Notes: generated by a model from the sequence alone, not told the origin. DNA of 64,000 nucleotides from Pyrocephalus nanus (GCA_038380795.1 CM076277.1:897501-961500), one strand, 5' to 3'; positions 32,221-44,329 are shown, counted from the first letter of the stretch. A program made the numbers and translations.

Positions 32221-32530
32221 ACAGAATCTCAGAATGGGTTTGGGTTGGAAAGGACCTTAAAGACCCTGCCATGGGCAGGGACACCTTCCATGAGACTGGG
32301 TCGCTCCAAGCCTCATCCAACCTGCTCTTAAACATTCCAGGGATGAGGCAGCCACAGCTTCTCTGGGCAACCTTTGCCAGGGCATCACTGCTCTCACGGG
32401 GAAAAATTTCTTCCCAGTATCCCATCTAACCCTGTTCTCTCTGAGTGGGAAGCCATTTCCCTTTGTCCTTTCACTCCAGGCCATTGTCCAAAGTCTCCAG
32501 CTGTCTTCTGGCACTGGAAGGTGCTCTGAA
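32221..32530 (-). mobile_element. CR1 LINE 3' fragment
   Basis: cacagaatctcagaatgggt, ccctgccatgggcagggaca, cagccacagcttctctgggc, then ttcttcccagtatcccatct: inverted 3' UTR running into ORF2 3' end. A short internal deletion follows ttggaaaggaccttaaagac. Confidence 0.9.
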
Positions 32531-33105
32531 GTGTCATAGGACAGGCTGTCCCACATCTGTCTGATGGGCAGGTGTCTTGCCAGTCCCTTTGATCCAACTG
32601 CCTTTTGTCCTTGAAGGAGCAGGTGACAGTGTGAGCTTGTGGTCAAGGACTGACATTCCAAGTGGTGTTTTTAAGGATGCCTGCAAGTAGCTTTTGCTAG
32701 AAAATGTCCCTTCTGTGGTCTCCGGTCTCGGTGTGCACATGCATCCCAGCCTAGGTTTGATCAATGATCTTTGTGCAGTGCAGCTGTGTGCAGTGTGACC
32801 TGCTGAGGGTCGCCATATCTGTCCCACGGTGTGCTTCCTGTTTGTAGACATGTTTTCCAGCAATAAGGAGAGTTTTCCAGCCTGCTCCATCCCTTGCATG
32901 GCAAGACACATTCCTTGCCTCTGCAAAGCTCAGTGGCTGCTTTCCGCAGCGCCAGCCATAAACCTTTCTCTGCTGTCTAAATTCACCAGGGCAGGTCCTT
33001 TGGAGCTGGTGCATGGTACCAGCCATGGACGGGGGAAGTGAGGAGCCAGGTGGTACTGGAGGAGGACATCAGCCTGCCCAGTCTGTTCTCCGCTGGGTGA
33101 TCTGT
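32531..33105. other. Unique non-coding stretch
   Basis: Nothing recognisable up to the LTR target site. Confidence 0.5.
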
Positions 33106-33481
33106 TGTGGAGGGCTGGCTACGTGACAAAGCACGTAGACCTACAAGAACCGAGCGAGCATGAACTTGGCAAAGTTAGAACACAGCTGGTGTAATTACTG
33201 CACAAGCAAGGTCACGCTGGCCTTGGTAGTAACCATTTTGCAATAACAAGATCTTGCAGTTATCTTGTGGGGCACCAGACCATGGGAAAAGAAGGAACTG
33301 AGAATTTCCATAAACAAGGATTGAGGGTGGTTCTGGCTCTTAAGGCTCTTACCAATCTTAGAGCTAGGTTACAGAATATTAATGATCTTATTATGTATCC
33401 TATATATACTGTGATTTATAATCAATAAACAGAGCTTGCTGATACTCATATTGAGCGTCCTTGCCTTCCCGCGCTGCGACA
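33106..33481 (+). mobile_element. Solo LTR, 376 bp, 6-bp target duplication (ERVK-like)
   Basis: Starts TGTGGAGGGC and ends GCTGCGACA, flanked by identical ATCTGT at 33100-33105 and 33482-33487. A TATA-like tatatata lies at 33401-33408 and AATAAA at 33424-33429, followed by a short R-U5, all in + orientation. A 6-bp duplication is characteristic of class II (beta/alpha-like) avian ERVs. The perfect duplication and sharp ends suggest a fairly young insertion. Confidence 0.88.
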
Positions 33482-33487
33482 ATCTGT

Positions 33488-35690
33488 CAGCCCAGAAGGA
33501 CACTGCACACCACCGGGCTGGCACGGCTGCCCACAGGACACTCGGCCCTGGCACATGGGCAGGGCTGGCACTGGTGCTTCTGTGGATAAAAAAGCAGGGG
33601 CTGAAAATGTGTCTTATGGGCAAAACACCAAAGAGAAGGGGACAGGATAAACTCCCCAGTTCTCCCACAAACCAGTCCAGGTGGTCTGTGCAAAGAGGAA
33701 ATTACTGGCTGTTCTGTGCTGGTGCTTATGTTTGGTCCAGGACTAATCTGGGTGTGTCCATATGAGCACCTCCAGTGCCAAACCTGCAATGCTGCCCACT
33801 CATGATGGCCACTGACCATCATCTTCCTGGTCCCAGTCCTGAAAAAAGGAAGAACCAGTGCCCTCCAGGACAGGGCACATGTGTTGAGGATGATGAGGCC
33901 ATAAGCCAGGATCCTTCTAGACTGAGTTACTTGCAGTATATCCCAAGGGAGGAGGTGGGGACTGACACCCCTCAAATGCTGGCTTTGCAGGGAAAGTAGG
34001 TCCCTTCAGACGTAGATGGCCATTGGCACTGGGGATGCCCAGCTGTCTCATTGTGAAAGACAAGAGCATGTCCCCAAAAGCACCCAACTCCCCCCATCAT
34101 TGGCTGGTGGTCCTTGTGCCCCCACCAGCTGCAGCAGCAGCTCTGGGCTTCTTTCCCAGTTCTAGCACCTCAACCAGCAACCAGCAAAGACCTGACCCAG
34201 ACATCCCTTCCCCAGACGAACTGGAGCCACCACCAGCCCTTCACCCCAGGCATCTGGGGCAGAACCAGGAATCAGGAGAGATTCCTCCTGCACCTTGTTG
34301 CCTTGCCCAGTGCACCCTGTGGTGTGGGCACGTGGCTTCTTGGCTGTTGCCAGTAGTGTCTGTATGGGACCAGCGATCAGTGTGAAGCCTCCATGGCTCC
34401 AGTCCTTCCAGCAGATTCCTGCTTTCCTGTATGAGTCTATGCTCAGCTTTGGGCGAGCCCTGCACTGACTGCAAGGAGTCAAACAAGACCACCTTGACAA
34501 GAGAGCTCTGGCAGGGAGCAGAGCTGGTACTGTGATGAGCTGCCCCACAGGCCTCTTCCCTCCTCCTCACTTCTGGTCCCATCAGCCAGCATCAGCTGAA
34601 GCTGGCAGAGGGCCGGAGGTCTCAGCAACACAAATAAATACCCTGAAAAGAGGTCCCCACCGTCAAGCCTGGCCCTATGTTGCTGGGAGAGGTTCCAGCT
34701 GGGTGCTGGACATCCTTGGCAGGGGCTGGCTCTGCACAAATCTTTATTTTCCAAATATTATTCATGACCCTGTATGTGATAAGCAATACTAAGGCTGGGA
34801 TCTTGCTGTATGCTGCTTGCCAGGGTGCCTGGGCCAGGGAAATTGACTGTGGAGGCCACTGTTGGAAGTGCTCTCAGCATGTGGAGAGCTGAGCCCTGGC
34901 AGCTCCATGGATGCTGCTCTCAGTGCCCTTGGCCATGGGGTCGAGGACAGCTCATGCCAGAGGCTGCAGTGGCTGTTGCTCGGAGTCTAGGGAAGCAGGA
35001 ATCTTGGACAAAAGAGAGTTTGTTTCCCCAGCTCTGACATCTCTCATCAGCTCAGCTGTGATCTTGTGTTCCCCCAGCTCAGTGGGGTGGCATCCCCAGG
35101 GGGATGCTCCTCTTGTCCCATGACATTTGTGGGCTGGAGGCCAAAGATCCAGTGTCCTCACTGGAGCCTCACTGAGGACCTGACCACCCCCTTCTCGTGC
35201 AGCTTGTGGGACTGGGCCCCGTAGAGAGAGGTAACACCAGTCAGGGCTGCAGGGGAGGAAAGCTCAGCACAACCCTGGAGCACCAGCCACATCCTTCAAG
35301 GGGCTGTATAGTCAGAGAGGAATAGGGTGAGCCAGAGCCTTTCCAGGGTCAACACACTGGGGGCCACCTCCTGGATCGGGCTCAGGGATGCTCGGGATGA
35401 GGACAATAGGTGGGAGGTGGCACAGTGCTGTACCAACCCCACATGTCAGGGACCCCGTAGATCAGAGACCCTAGGAGGATGTAGAGCTCCCTGCTGCATC
35501 CTACCCAATGACTTGATGGTGCTGGTGGGATGCTGGTGGACTGAGGCTGTGTGGAGGGGGGGAGGTACAGGCAGTCTTCCTTGCCCCATGGGAAGGAGCA
35601 GAGAGCTGCTTCCAGGCTTTTGGCAGCAGGATGGTCTTAAGCCAGAGCTGGGCTCCAGCCTAGTCTGTGTACTGCCCTCCTGCCCATGGG
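33488..35690. other. Unique non-coding stretch
   Basis: Frames up to 162 codons without domains. No repeat tails. Confidence 0.5.
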
Positions 35691-35758
35691 CACAACCAGC
35701 AGTGGGGCACAGCCAGCAGTGGGGCACAGCCAGCAGTGGGGTACAGCCAGCAGTGGGG
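35691..35758 (+). repeat. 17-bp minisatellite, 4 copies
   Basis: Unit cacagccagcagtgggg, with single-base differences in the first (cacaacc) and last (tacagcc) copies. A partial fifth unit follows. 17 is not a multiple of 3, so frames across it rotate. Confidence 0.93.
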
Positions 35759-37814
35759 TACAATTCAGCCTATCACTGGGGATTTGGCTGCTAATCCTCT
35801 CTGGAAAAGATGGCTGTAATTTAGCAGTATTGGCTCTGGCTTTTCCTATTAACTTCTCCCAGGCTGCCAGATGCTCCTGGCCAGCACATCTAGGAGTGAG
35901 GGACTGTACTCCCACACTTTCCCGAACATTTGAAGTGGGAAAGTGGGGTGAACTGCACAGAACTGAGGAGGTGTCAGGTTAAGTGGGGTGATGCTGGGGC
36001 TCACTTCTCGTCAGAGATTAGACCATTTGGGAGCAAGCTCTGTGCCCCAGGGTAGGATGAGTATAAGAAACTAATCACTTGGAGAAAACAGCATGGGGGC
36101 AGTTCTCCCAGGATTGAGAGGCAGCTGGGACTGCTCAGGCATGGGGAGCGCTACCAGGAGCAGACAGGTCTGGAAGGTACAGGAGTGCTTCCTCACCTTT
36201 GAGGAGCCTGAGTGGGGTTAGCCAGCCATCAGCAACCACCTTGCCTGCTCTGGATGGAGCATGCACAGTTCCTGTTCCCAGCATGAGCAGGTTCCCACCC
36301 AGCAGTGCCAGTGAAAGCAGTGATCCAGTTCGGTTTGGATCCAGCAGCTTGCAGGCTCCCTGGTGTTCCTGATGCTCCCTCCCACTGGTTGATTGTCAGG
36401 GAGAGCCTGTCCTGTCCCAGGAGCTGCAGACACATGGACCAAAGGCTGATACAGCAGAAGGCTGGAACAAAGCTATAGGAGTTCAGCAGCTGTAGATTGC
36501 CTGGGACCCAGTGGGGAGCGAGTTAGGTGTCACCCCAGGAGAGAGACTTCCCTGCCCTGCTTGCACCCTTCCTGCCCCACTGACAAAATGTGACTGTGGC
36601 TTGTGGGAAAACATGGGAGACCAGGGTCTTTTTATTCAGGAAAGGCTGGGGCACCCTCTATCTACACTTGGGGCACTGGGATCTGCTTCTGACCAGTGTG
36701 GTGTCTCTAGGTCAGTTTCTGGCATGTTCTCTGGGACATTTGATGGGAGATAGGAACCATGTGAATCCCACATCCAAACCCATGAGTACCGTGCCAACGT
36801 CAGGACCTCAGTACAGAGTATTTAGAACCAAATGGGGCTGTAGCAGAGGTTTTACAAGATATTCAGCCCTCCCCATGTGCTGATCCCAGACTAGAGTCTT
36901 TTTTAGTTGTCTCTGGCAAATCCTTGCAGCACAGCCCTCACCCCAATGTCACTCAGCCTATGTGTTGTATCCAGGGGAAAAGTTTTCCCGGATTTCTTTC
37001 ATTTAGAAGATATCCCAGAAAGGCACCATCAGTAACCATAGGGTGTACTTGAAAATACTGGAGGAGCCTCCAGTATTGTTGTGACCTGCATCCCTTCAAT
37101 TTCCCTGTCTCTCTCCATCAGCAGAGAAGGGAATTGTGCCCACCTCTTCCCCAGTATGGAATGCAGGTATGAAGCACAGACTATTGGGGACCCTTAGGAA
37201 AGAAAACATCATTCTTCCTATACCCATCCCAAACCTTCCCTGTATGAAACTGAGTCTCAAATGTGTCTTAAGCCCACAAACATTTACTGTCTTCATGTAT
37301 GAAGCTGAAGGAGGTCCGAGAAGTCCGCCAGCTCACTTGGGGGCAGAACCTGCCTGGCAGCAGCAGAGTGAACTTCATCTCATTGGGTTCATCCAGGAGA
37401 ATGCCCACAGAGGTGCGTGGGAGCCACAGGCACCAGCATGGGAAGAAGCTCGTGCATATACGAGCACTCTGTAACCAGGCATGTGCAGCAAGACCTAGTA
37501 ATGGGAGATGGAAGATGACTGGGATGCTGCTCATACAGTGAAGGTCATTATCTTCCTTGGGCCTGTGGCCAGCTGACCATCACTCCTCAGCTGGATGTCC
37601 CCCCACAGATATGGGCCTGCTCAGCCACCAGCCCTGGGTCCCATGGGAAGCTGGGGGACACTTCTCCAGGCTTGGCTCTGCAGCTTGCAGTAGTTTTGCA
37701 TGGCTTGGAGCCTTTCCCACCTAATCAGATCTTTACATCATTCTTGACCCTCCCTTGGTTTGTTTTCTGCCATTCCAGTCTTTAGGTTTCACATTTTCCT
37801 GTTGTTCACTGAGG
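35759..37814. other. Unique non-coding stretch
   Basis: No repeat family, RNA gene or supportable exon found. Confidence 0.5.
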
Positions 37815-37962
37815 CATAGAATCACTGAGGTTAGAAAACACCTCCGAGTTTAAGTCCAATCATTAACCCAGCACCACTGTGGTCACCACTAAACCATGTC
37901 CCTGATGTCACATCCACACATCCACACACCTTTTGAACACTCCCAGGGATGGCACTTCCAGT
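37815..37962 (-). mobile_element. CR1 LINE 3' fragment
   Basis: catagaatcactgaggttag, ccaatcattaacccagcacc, ccttttgaacactcccaggg: inverted tail. A small internal duplication (cacatccaca) is present. Confidence 0.87.
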
Positions 37963-38520
37963 GCTGTGCCCAGAAGTGTTAGAAGCTGAGATTTTCACAT
38001 GGTCACCTGGCTTCATGCAATGGGACACTGGGAAGTGTAACCAGTCATCTCAAATCCATATCAGATGGCTTATTTCTTTTTTTTTTTTTTTCCCAGACAT
38101 TCCCTTCATGCCTCTGATTCTTAATAGAAAAATCCATACAGTTTCAAGATGCTTGCACTGAGAAGAAATAGCTTGGGCAGCACAAAAGGTTGTGCAGGAC
38201 AAAGTCAGGTTCTTGGGCAGAAATGACCTTTCCTGCTGGTGCAGCCCCCCAGGTCAGCATTCCCGCTGCAATTAGCACCGCAGCCTCCTCTAGGGCTCCC
38301 CAGAGCAGAGGGATTTGGAAGGAATATCCCTCTCACCAGGGCAGCTGAAGGATGCAGAAACCATGTGAGGGGATGAGATGTTTTGTGCTGCGACATCACC
38401 CTCATTTCTCTTGCCCCTGAGAGGTGATGTTGGCAGGATGGTGGCATTGGTAGAGTGGGATTAAGGAGCAAACATCACCTCATCCACCTCGCTCTTCACA
38501 CCTTGTTCCCCATCTTTCCT
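37963..38520. other. Unique non-coding stretch
   Basis: A long T run (about 38078-38091) followed by cccag resembles a splice acceptor but no exon is evident after it. Confidence 0.45.
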
Positions 38521-38540
38521 TGCTCTCTCTCTCTCTCTCT
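38521..38540 (+). repeat. (CT)n dinucleotide repeat
   Basis: About nine CT units. Confidence 0.93.
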
Positions 38541-40528
38541 GGTGCCATAGTGCTCTGACAGGGGTTCTCAGCTGCTCTCAGTGGGTCAGGCTGGCATCAC
38601 GCATCTTTGTTCAGGCCCTGCCATCTTCAAGCTGGCAGTTAATTATGCTGTCAGAGCTGTCTCTTTAATCAGAGCATGGTGGACATGTGCCAGAGGCTCT
38701 CCTCAGGAGAACTGTACCTTCCTGTCAGCCTCAGGATGGGAAGGCACAGGATATACCATTGCTCTACCTGTCATGCAGTCTGGGTCATGCAGCTTCAGCT
38801 GTGCTGTGTTTGCAAACAGGATGGGACTGATGCTCTCTGGGGGCAGGCAGCCCAGGATTGCATCCAGCTGGTGGGTGCAGGAAGGAGAAGATCCAGTGGG
38901 CTCAGGACACGCACCAGGGGCTGGAGCTGCTGCTGGAGCAGGACCTGCCTGGCTCTTCCTCCTGCCTCTCACACACCCCAGCACAGCAGGAACCCCTCAG
39001 AAGTATTGTCACTCTCTTTGCCAGTGGCAACTACCCCCATTGCTGACTCTTTGCACCTTGTTACAGCTCTGCTGGGTGGCATCAGGCACCTCGTGTCCCA
39101 CCCTGGGTCTCCAGTTCCCCTGCTAGAAAGGGGGCAAACGTTCCTTCTTCCCAGTCTCCCAGGGGTGCTGCAATGCTTCCCACTGCAATCCTCCTATCCC
39201 TGCAAGGCAGCAGGTAGGATGTGTCCTAACTGTGACACAGGTCATTAATCTCCTTGAATAATTAAAAAAATGCATTTTTTGCCCCTTTTATCCCTGTTTT
39301 TCCACCACATGCATAACTATGCAGTATCCCAACTGTCCGAAGGCTAGCAGGCACTGACAGCATTTCCAGAATAGGTCCTTGGGAACCCTTGGAAAGCAGA
39401 GGTTGAAGGCAGTGGGAGGCCTGCTCATCCCCCAAGACTTCAGGGGTCCAGACATGCAGGGACAATAAGGGCTTCATTATCAGACCTGGTGACAGTCTCT
39501 GATGACATCTCAGTTCCAGGGACTTCTTTGAGCTTGGGAGTCCACTCAAACAGCCTGGAGGAAGATGACACCAAGAGCTGGAAATGTTTTCTTTGGATGG
39601 AAACATTTGACTGAGCTCACCACTGTGCTCCCAGCACCCAAAGCATGTGAAAGGCAGAAGAAGCCCAGTAGCTGGAGGCGAGGAACTGTGCTCCCTCTCC
39701 TGCAGTGTGCCAATTTCAGCAGCCCTCCTGACCCCATGGGCACCCTCATGCCTCCCTCTGGGCCCAGTTTTGCCAGCGGGGATGGAGCCGAGGAGCACAC
39801 AGAGAGCGTCTCACTGATCCCAGCTGGCAGCCAGAGTCTGAAGCTGCACAAAGAGCCTTTTCATTCCCTGCATAAACAAGCAAGAGGCATGAAAGGTTGT
39901 TATCACAGAGCATCAGCACCAGCAGCAGCTCAGGCAGGGATTCCCAAAATAACCTGCTCCCAAAAGTGCACAGATATGCGCACCCCTTTTTCCATGCTGC
40001 TAGGCTTTATGGAATAAAGGCTTTGGGTGCCCCCAGCACCTCTACAGAGTCTGAGCTCTGGCTCACAGGCAGCTCTGGAGCCCTGTGCCAGGCAGCACCT
40101 CCTGCCCCAGCGCACATATTTGCACCTTCACCTGGCGTTGGCAGTGAGGAAGAACACAGACCCACATCAGCTTTTGCTGCATCCCCATGTCTGTCAGTCT
40201 GATGAAGAATCCTTAGTAGCGATGGCTGATAACTGGAGATGGGCTTCTTCAACACCAAGATTGCAAGGGCTGATTAACAGTTTGCTTGGGCTAGAAAGGT
40301 GGAGATCCAAGGTGCTCATCATTAGAGGAGGTTTCCTTTCCATAGCTGCACCCCTCTTATCTATCTCCTTCAAGGAAGAGCAGGTTTCCATCTAGAAATA
40401 CATTCCAGAGGTACTACTCAAGGATGTGCTGATTGTCTTTGCTTTCTATCCCATAAAGCCAAGCAAAGTCACTGCAGAGGGGAAAACTTGCTGGAATAAA
40501 AGAGCTTGGAAGCTCTCAAGGAGATAGG
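38541..40528. other. Unique non-coding stretch
   Basis: Frames up to 190 codons (38676-39248 on +) without domain or splice support. No repeats seen. Confidence 0.5.
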
Positions 40529-41135
40529 ATCATAGAATTACAGAATGGTTTGGGTTGGAAAGACCATCCAGTCCCAGTCCCCTACCATGGGCAGGGACAC
40601 CTTCCACTAGACTGGATTGCTCCAAGTCTGGCCTTGGAGGCCTGTTACAGGGATGGGGCAGCCACAGCTTCTCTGAGGGGGGAGGGGCAGGGCCCCACCC
40701 CCCTCACAAGGAAGAATTTCTTCCTAACATCCAACCTAAATCTCTGCTTTTTTAATTTAAAACCATTTCCTCTCATCCTGTCACCATCTGCCTGTGTATA
40801 AATCTGCTCTCTCTCATTTTTATAAGCCTAAACCACTGGAAGGGACTCTGAGATCTCCCCACAGCCTTCTCTTCTCTAGGCTGAACACCCCTAGCATTAC
40901 CAGTCTGTCTCCAGGGCAGAGGGGCTCTAGCCCTTGGAGCATCCCCATGGGGTCCTCTGGACTCACTGCAACAGCTCCATGACATTCCTGCTCTAGGAGT
41001 CCCAGAGCTGGAGGCAGCACTGCAGGGGGGGTCTCACCTGAGTGAAGCAGAGGGCCAAACTGCCCTCCCTCTCCCTGCTGCCCACTTCCCTTCTGATGCA
41101 GCTCAGGATGCAGCTGGCTTTCTGGACTGCCAAAA
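40529..41135 (-). mobile_element. CR1 LINE, about 600 bp of 3' end
   Basis: Longest minus-strand CR1. gatcatagaattacagaatgg, ccctaccatgggcagggaca, gaagaatttcttcctaacat, cagccttctcttctctaggc, gagctggaggcagcactgca, then gctggctttctggactgcca. It covers the 3' UTR and about 250 bp equivalent to the ORF2 C-terminal coding end, with a G-rich expansion at 40677-40687. Confidence 0.93.
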
Positions 41136-42639
41136 ATCTGGCAAAAGTCTCATGTCCAACCATAAAACATCTTCCAGCCCTTGCAATTTATGCTGGTCCT
41201 CATTTATTTGTGTTTTCTTATGCTGTTTCAAGTTGATTCTGCTGGACAATGGGAATCTGGTCAGGACATCCTCACTTGGTTTCCAAAAATCACCTGACTC
41301 CCAAGAGAAGGAAGGTTTTCGATGGAGCTTCCCAGGGCTTACAACTTCCTCCATTCACATTGCTGTTGCACAAGGCTCAAAGGTTTCCCCTGTGCACCAC
41401 TGGGCACCCAAGGTGCCCAGTGTCTGATGGACAGGCAGAGGACCAGTTCCACCCAGCTGCGTGACGGCTACATTTGGGGTTTAAAACAACTGTGTTTTCT
41501 GGAAATGTATCTGATATAGCTGAAAAAAACCACAACTGAATAAATGATAGCTCCTTTAAATTTCTTTAAAATTTCAGTTAAGCTCTTGAAAACCTTGTAA
41601 AGTTTACACTTCTTCAGTGTTTTCTGGGGGGAAAAACTAGGCTTTCGGTCCCCTCCCCACCATTCCATCTGCCATGTGTGACCAGAGCAGGTATCTCCAT
41701 TGCTCCTATGACAGACACAAGAATTCGACAAGGATGCAGAAAAGGTCATTTTTCTGTTATTGAATAGCCAAGAGAGAGTCCAGCCCAGCTGGGGTGACCA
41801 ATCGCTCACAGGGGATTATTTTGCCACTGAAGCTCTTTCCCTCATCTCAGGGGACCGAGGGCTGTGCAGCCAGGCATGTGCATGGATTGCATTTTCCATG
41901 TCTTCATGACTGTTGGAGAGTTTCAGGCTTTAGCTTGGTGCTAATGGGAAAACAGTTCAGGCTGGGCTGTTTGCACCAGTGTAAGAAGAGAGTGAGTGAT
42001 GCACTGGGGAAATTTGTTCTGTATGTTCTTCTTCCAGCTCCTTGGCTTCCCAAGGGGAATGTTCTCTGTGGTAGGCAGGGATACCAAGGATATCTGTGCT
42101 CAGAACTCTGCCAGTGTGGTCACCCACTGACTTATTTGACCTAAATTCACTTAAAATGGAATTTAACATTTACATTTCCTAGATTTTCCTTTGGAGAATG
42201 ACAGAACCTCTTGAGCAACTATCACTACTTTCCCTTTGAAGGCCTAAAAGATGAACACAGATACTCACAGCAGCCTGCACACACCTACAGTTGTAACTGT
42301 CTTTATCAACAATACAGTGCAGCTTTTCTCCTGTATAAGTTTCCTATAAATTCAGTGCACTACACACTGTCATACATACACCAGCCATGTCCTCTGCTGC
42401 ACATGATGTCCCTTGCAGCACAATCACCTCGGCAGCAGGTAAAGCACCTCTTCAGCATTGCCCCTGAAAGATCCGCAGCAGTGAAGGGCCGGAGGGCAAA
42501 GCCATGCCTGCATGAGGGATCCCAACAGACAGCTAAAATATCATTTATTTTAAATGAATGCCCTCCCTCAAGTTGGGTCCCATGCAGTGGGGTGGGTTTT
42601 TTTAAAGAGATTCCTGCTATTTACTCAACTTTCCAGCTG
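41136..42639. other. Unique non-coding stretch
   Basis: No repeats recognised. 41510-41620 is AT-rich. The last 430 bases lie inside the long open frame at 42211. Confidence 0.5.
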
Positions 42640-43227
42640 GGCTTCTCCACAGCACAAAGCGGCAGGACCTGCCTGAGTTTGTGCAGTGAGTCAACAGCTC
42701 AGCAGGGGATTAGAGCCCACAATCCTGCTGGCATCGTTGCCTTGCCTCGAACCAGTGAACCATGCAGCCTCATTTTGTTCCTGGTACTCTCTGCTGGTAT
42801 GTGGTTTGTCAGGAAAAAAGTCTCAGTGTGGCTGATAAAGGAGGCACTTTCTAAAGCAGCAAAACAAAGCCCATGTCGTTCCAGTACTTCATCCAGCTGT
42901 GGTGGTGAGAGATCAGGCTCTCTGTGTGAGTGGGAATGGCAGGTTTTTGAAAGGCTGGTGGGGAAGAAGCTGAGGAGCAGCATCCAGAGGCAGCAGGCAC
43001 AGAGCCCTGACACTTACCGCTATCAGACAAGTGACTGCATGCTGACACACTATGACAAGCCACTCCAGGCCAACCTGGCTTGCAGTGAACAAGCAGAGGC
43101 AGCCAGGTTGGAGCTTCCCTGCTGGAAGAGTCTCCTGGCCTCCTCTCTGCTGCTGGAGACCTGCTTCTCCTGGAGTCCCACACAGAGCTGCACCCTTCCA
43201 GTCTCAGAGGACCAGGAAAGTCACTGA
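42211..43227 (+). other. 338-codon open reading frame of unknown status
   Basis: Longest frame outside the GC-rich regions. It begins with a TTG codon; the first ATG is at 42403, giving 275 codons to the stop at 43225-43227. No signal peptide, repeat or domain is recognisable. One hydrophobic patch (LILFLVLSAGMWFV, about residues 188-201) could span a membrane. A MIR-like SINE (about 42640-42766) lies inside it, which argues against ancient coding. It ends 0.7 kb before the CpG island, so it is not downstream of that promoter. Chance is the default reading, although the length is unusual for this base composition. Confidence 0.2.
42640..42766 (+). mobile_element. Possible MIR-type (CORE-SINE) remnant
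   Basis: Order of landmarks fits the 3' two-thirds of MIR: cctgcctgagtttgtgcag, cagctcagcaggggattagagccc, then a divergent middle and gtgaaccatgcagcctc. MIRs are ancient amniote SINEs and are expected to be this eroded in birds. Assigned by eye and could be wrong. Confidence 0.45.
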
Positions 43228-43422
43228 GGGCAGATGTGCCATAAGGTAACGGAGCAAAGCCAAGCCTCGGCAGGGCAGTCCAGGGCATAATGTGCTACTG
43301 GGAGCCCTGCATGGTGCACAAGCGCAGAGGGCACTGGACACCGAGCTGGAACTTGCCAAAAGCTCTGGGAGTGAGGAAACTAGAGTCCTTCCTCCTGTTA
43401 CATCTATGGCAGAGTGGCCGTG

Positions 43423-43668
43423 GCATCCCTGCTGTGCATCCGGTGCATCCCTGTGTACCCAGCGCATCCCTGCACCCAGTACACCCCTGTTGTACGTCCA
43501 GTCTATCCCTCACCCATTGCTTCCTTGCTGTGCATCCAGTGTATCTCTACTGTGCATCCAGTGTACTCTGCACCCAGTGCACCCATTCTGTGCAACAGTG
43601 CATCCCTGCATCCAGTGCATCTACGATGTGCATCCAGTGTGCCCATGCATCCCGTGTATCCGTGCTGT
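43423..43668 (+). repeat. Degenerate minisatellite (gtgcatcca / gtgtac units)
   Basis: About 245 bp made of loosely repeated 15-25 bp units built on tgcatccagtg, tgcatccctg and cacccagtgcaccc. Units vary in length and order. All three + frames stay open across much of it, and the frames have His-Pro-Val-His or Cys-Ile-Gln-Cys-Ile repeats, so these frames are repeat products. It ends about 240 bp before the CpG island begins. Confidence 0.75.
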
Positions 43669-44081
43669 AGGTGAGCTCGTGTCTGTCGCAGCAACAGACC
43701 CCCTGTTCCATCCGAATCTCCTGCGGGGGCCCTGCTCGCCCTGACACTCCCAAAATGCACAAGTCCAATGAATCAACGATGTGAAGATCTCCAGGGCCTG
43801 GCGTATGGGTGGGCACCCCAAATAGGCTGTGCACAGCAAGTGGGCTTCCCATGATATTCCGGGAAGGACCAGGAACCCCTGGGAGCTGGAGAACTCGTCG
43901 AGTGTCCTGCGCCCGGGCCCGGGGCGAGGGCGGGGGTGGCAGAAGGAGGCTCTGCAGGGATGGGGGGGTCTGGGAGGAGACTCAAGGTGCCTCTGTGGGA
44001 TCCTATCCGTGGGCGGGGGGTCACGCGAGACGCCCCCGGGAACTGCCTCGGCGGCTCCCAGAGGGTCGTGGACGAACAGCG

Positions 44082-44145
44082 CCCCGGCCCCGGCCCCGGC
44101 CCCGGCCCCGGCCCCGGCCCCGGCCCCGGCCCCGGCCCCGGCCCC
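44082..44145 (+). repeat. (CCCCGG)n hexanucleotide repeat, about 10.7 copies
   Basis: 64 bp of pure CCCCGG. The minus strand is GGGGCC, the same unit class as the human C9orf72 repeat. Six frames are open through it. + frames would give Pro-Arg, Pro-Ala and Gly-Pro dipeptides; - frames would give Gly-Ala, Gly-Pro and Gly-Arg. The long frames listed by any ORF finder here (200-349 codons) are consequences of this and of the GC-rich surroundings. Strong G-quadruplex potential on the minus strand. Confidence 0.97.
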
Positions 44146-44329
44146 TCCCCGCAGCGCCCGCAGCGCCCGCAGCCCCGGCTGCTCCGCTGCGGCCGGCTCC
44201 GGTGCTCCGGGGGCGGGGCGGGCGGGGCGGTCCCGCCCCCTCCGCAGCGGCGCCCCCCGCCCGTGGCCCCGCCCCGCGCTGCGCCGCTCCCGCCGCACGG
44301 CGGGCAGGGCGGGCAGGACCGGGCAGGGG

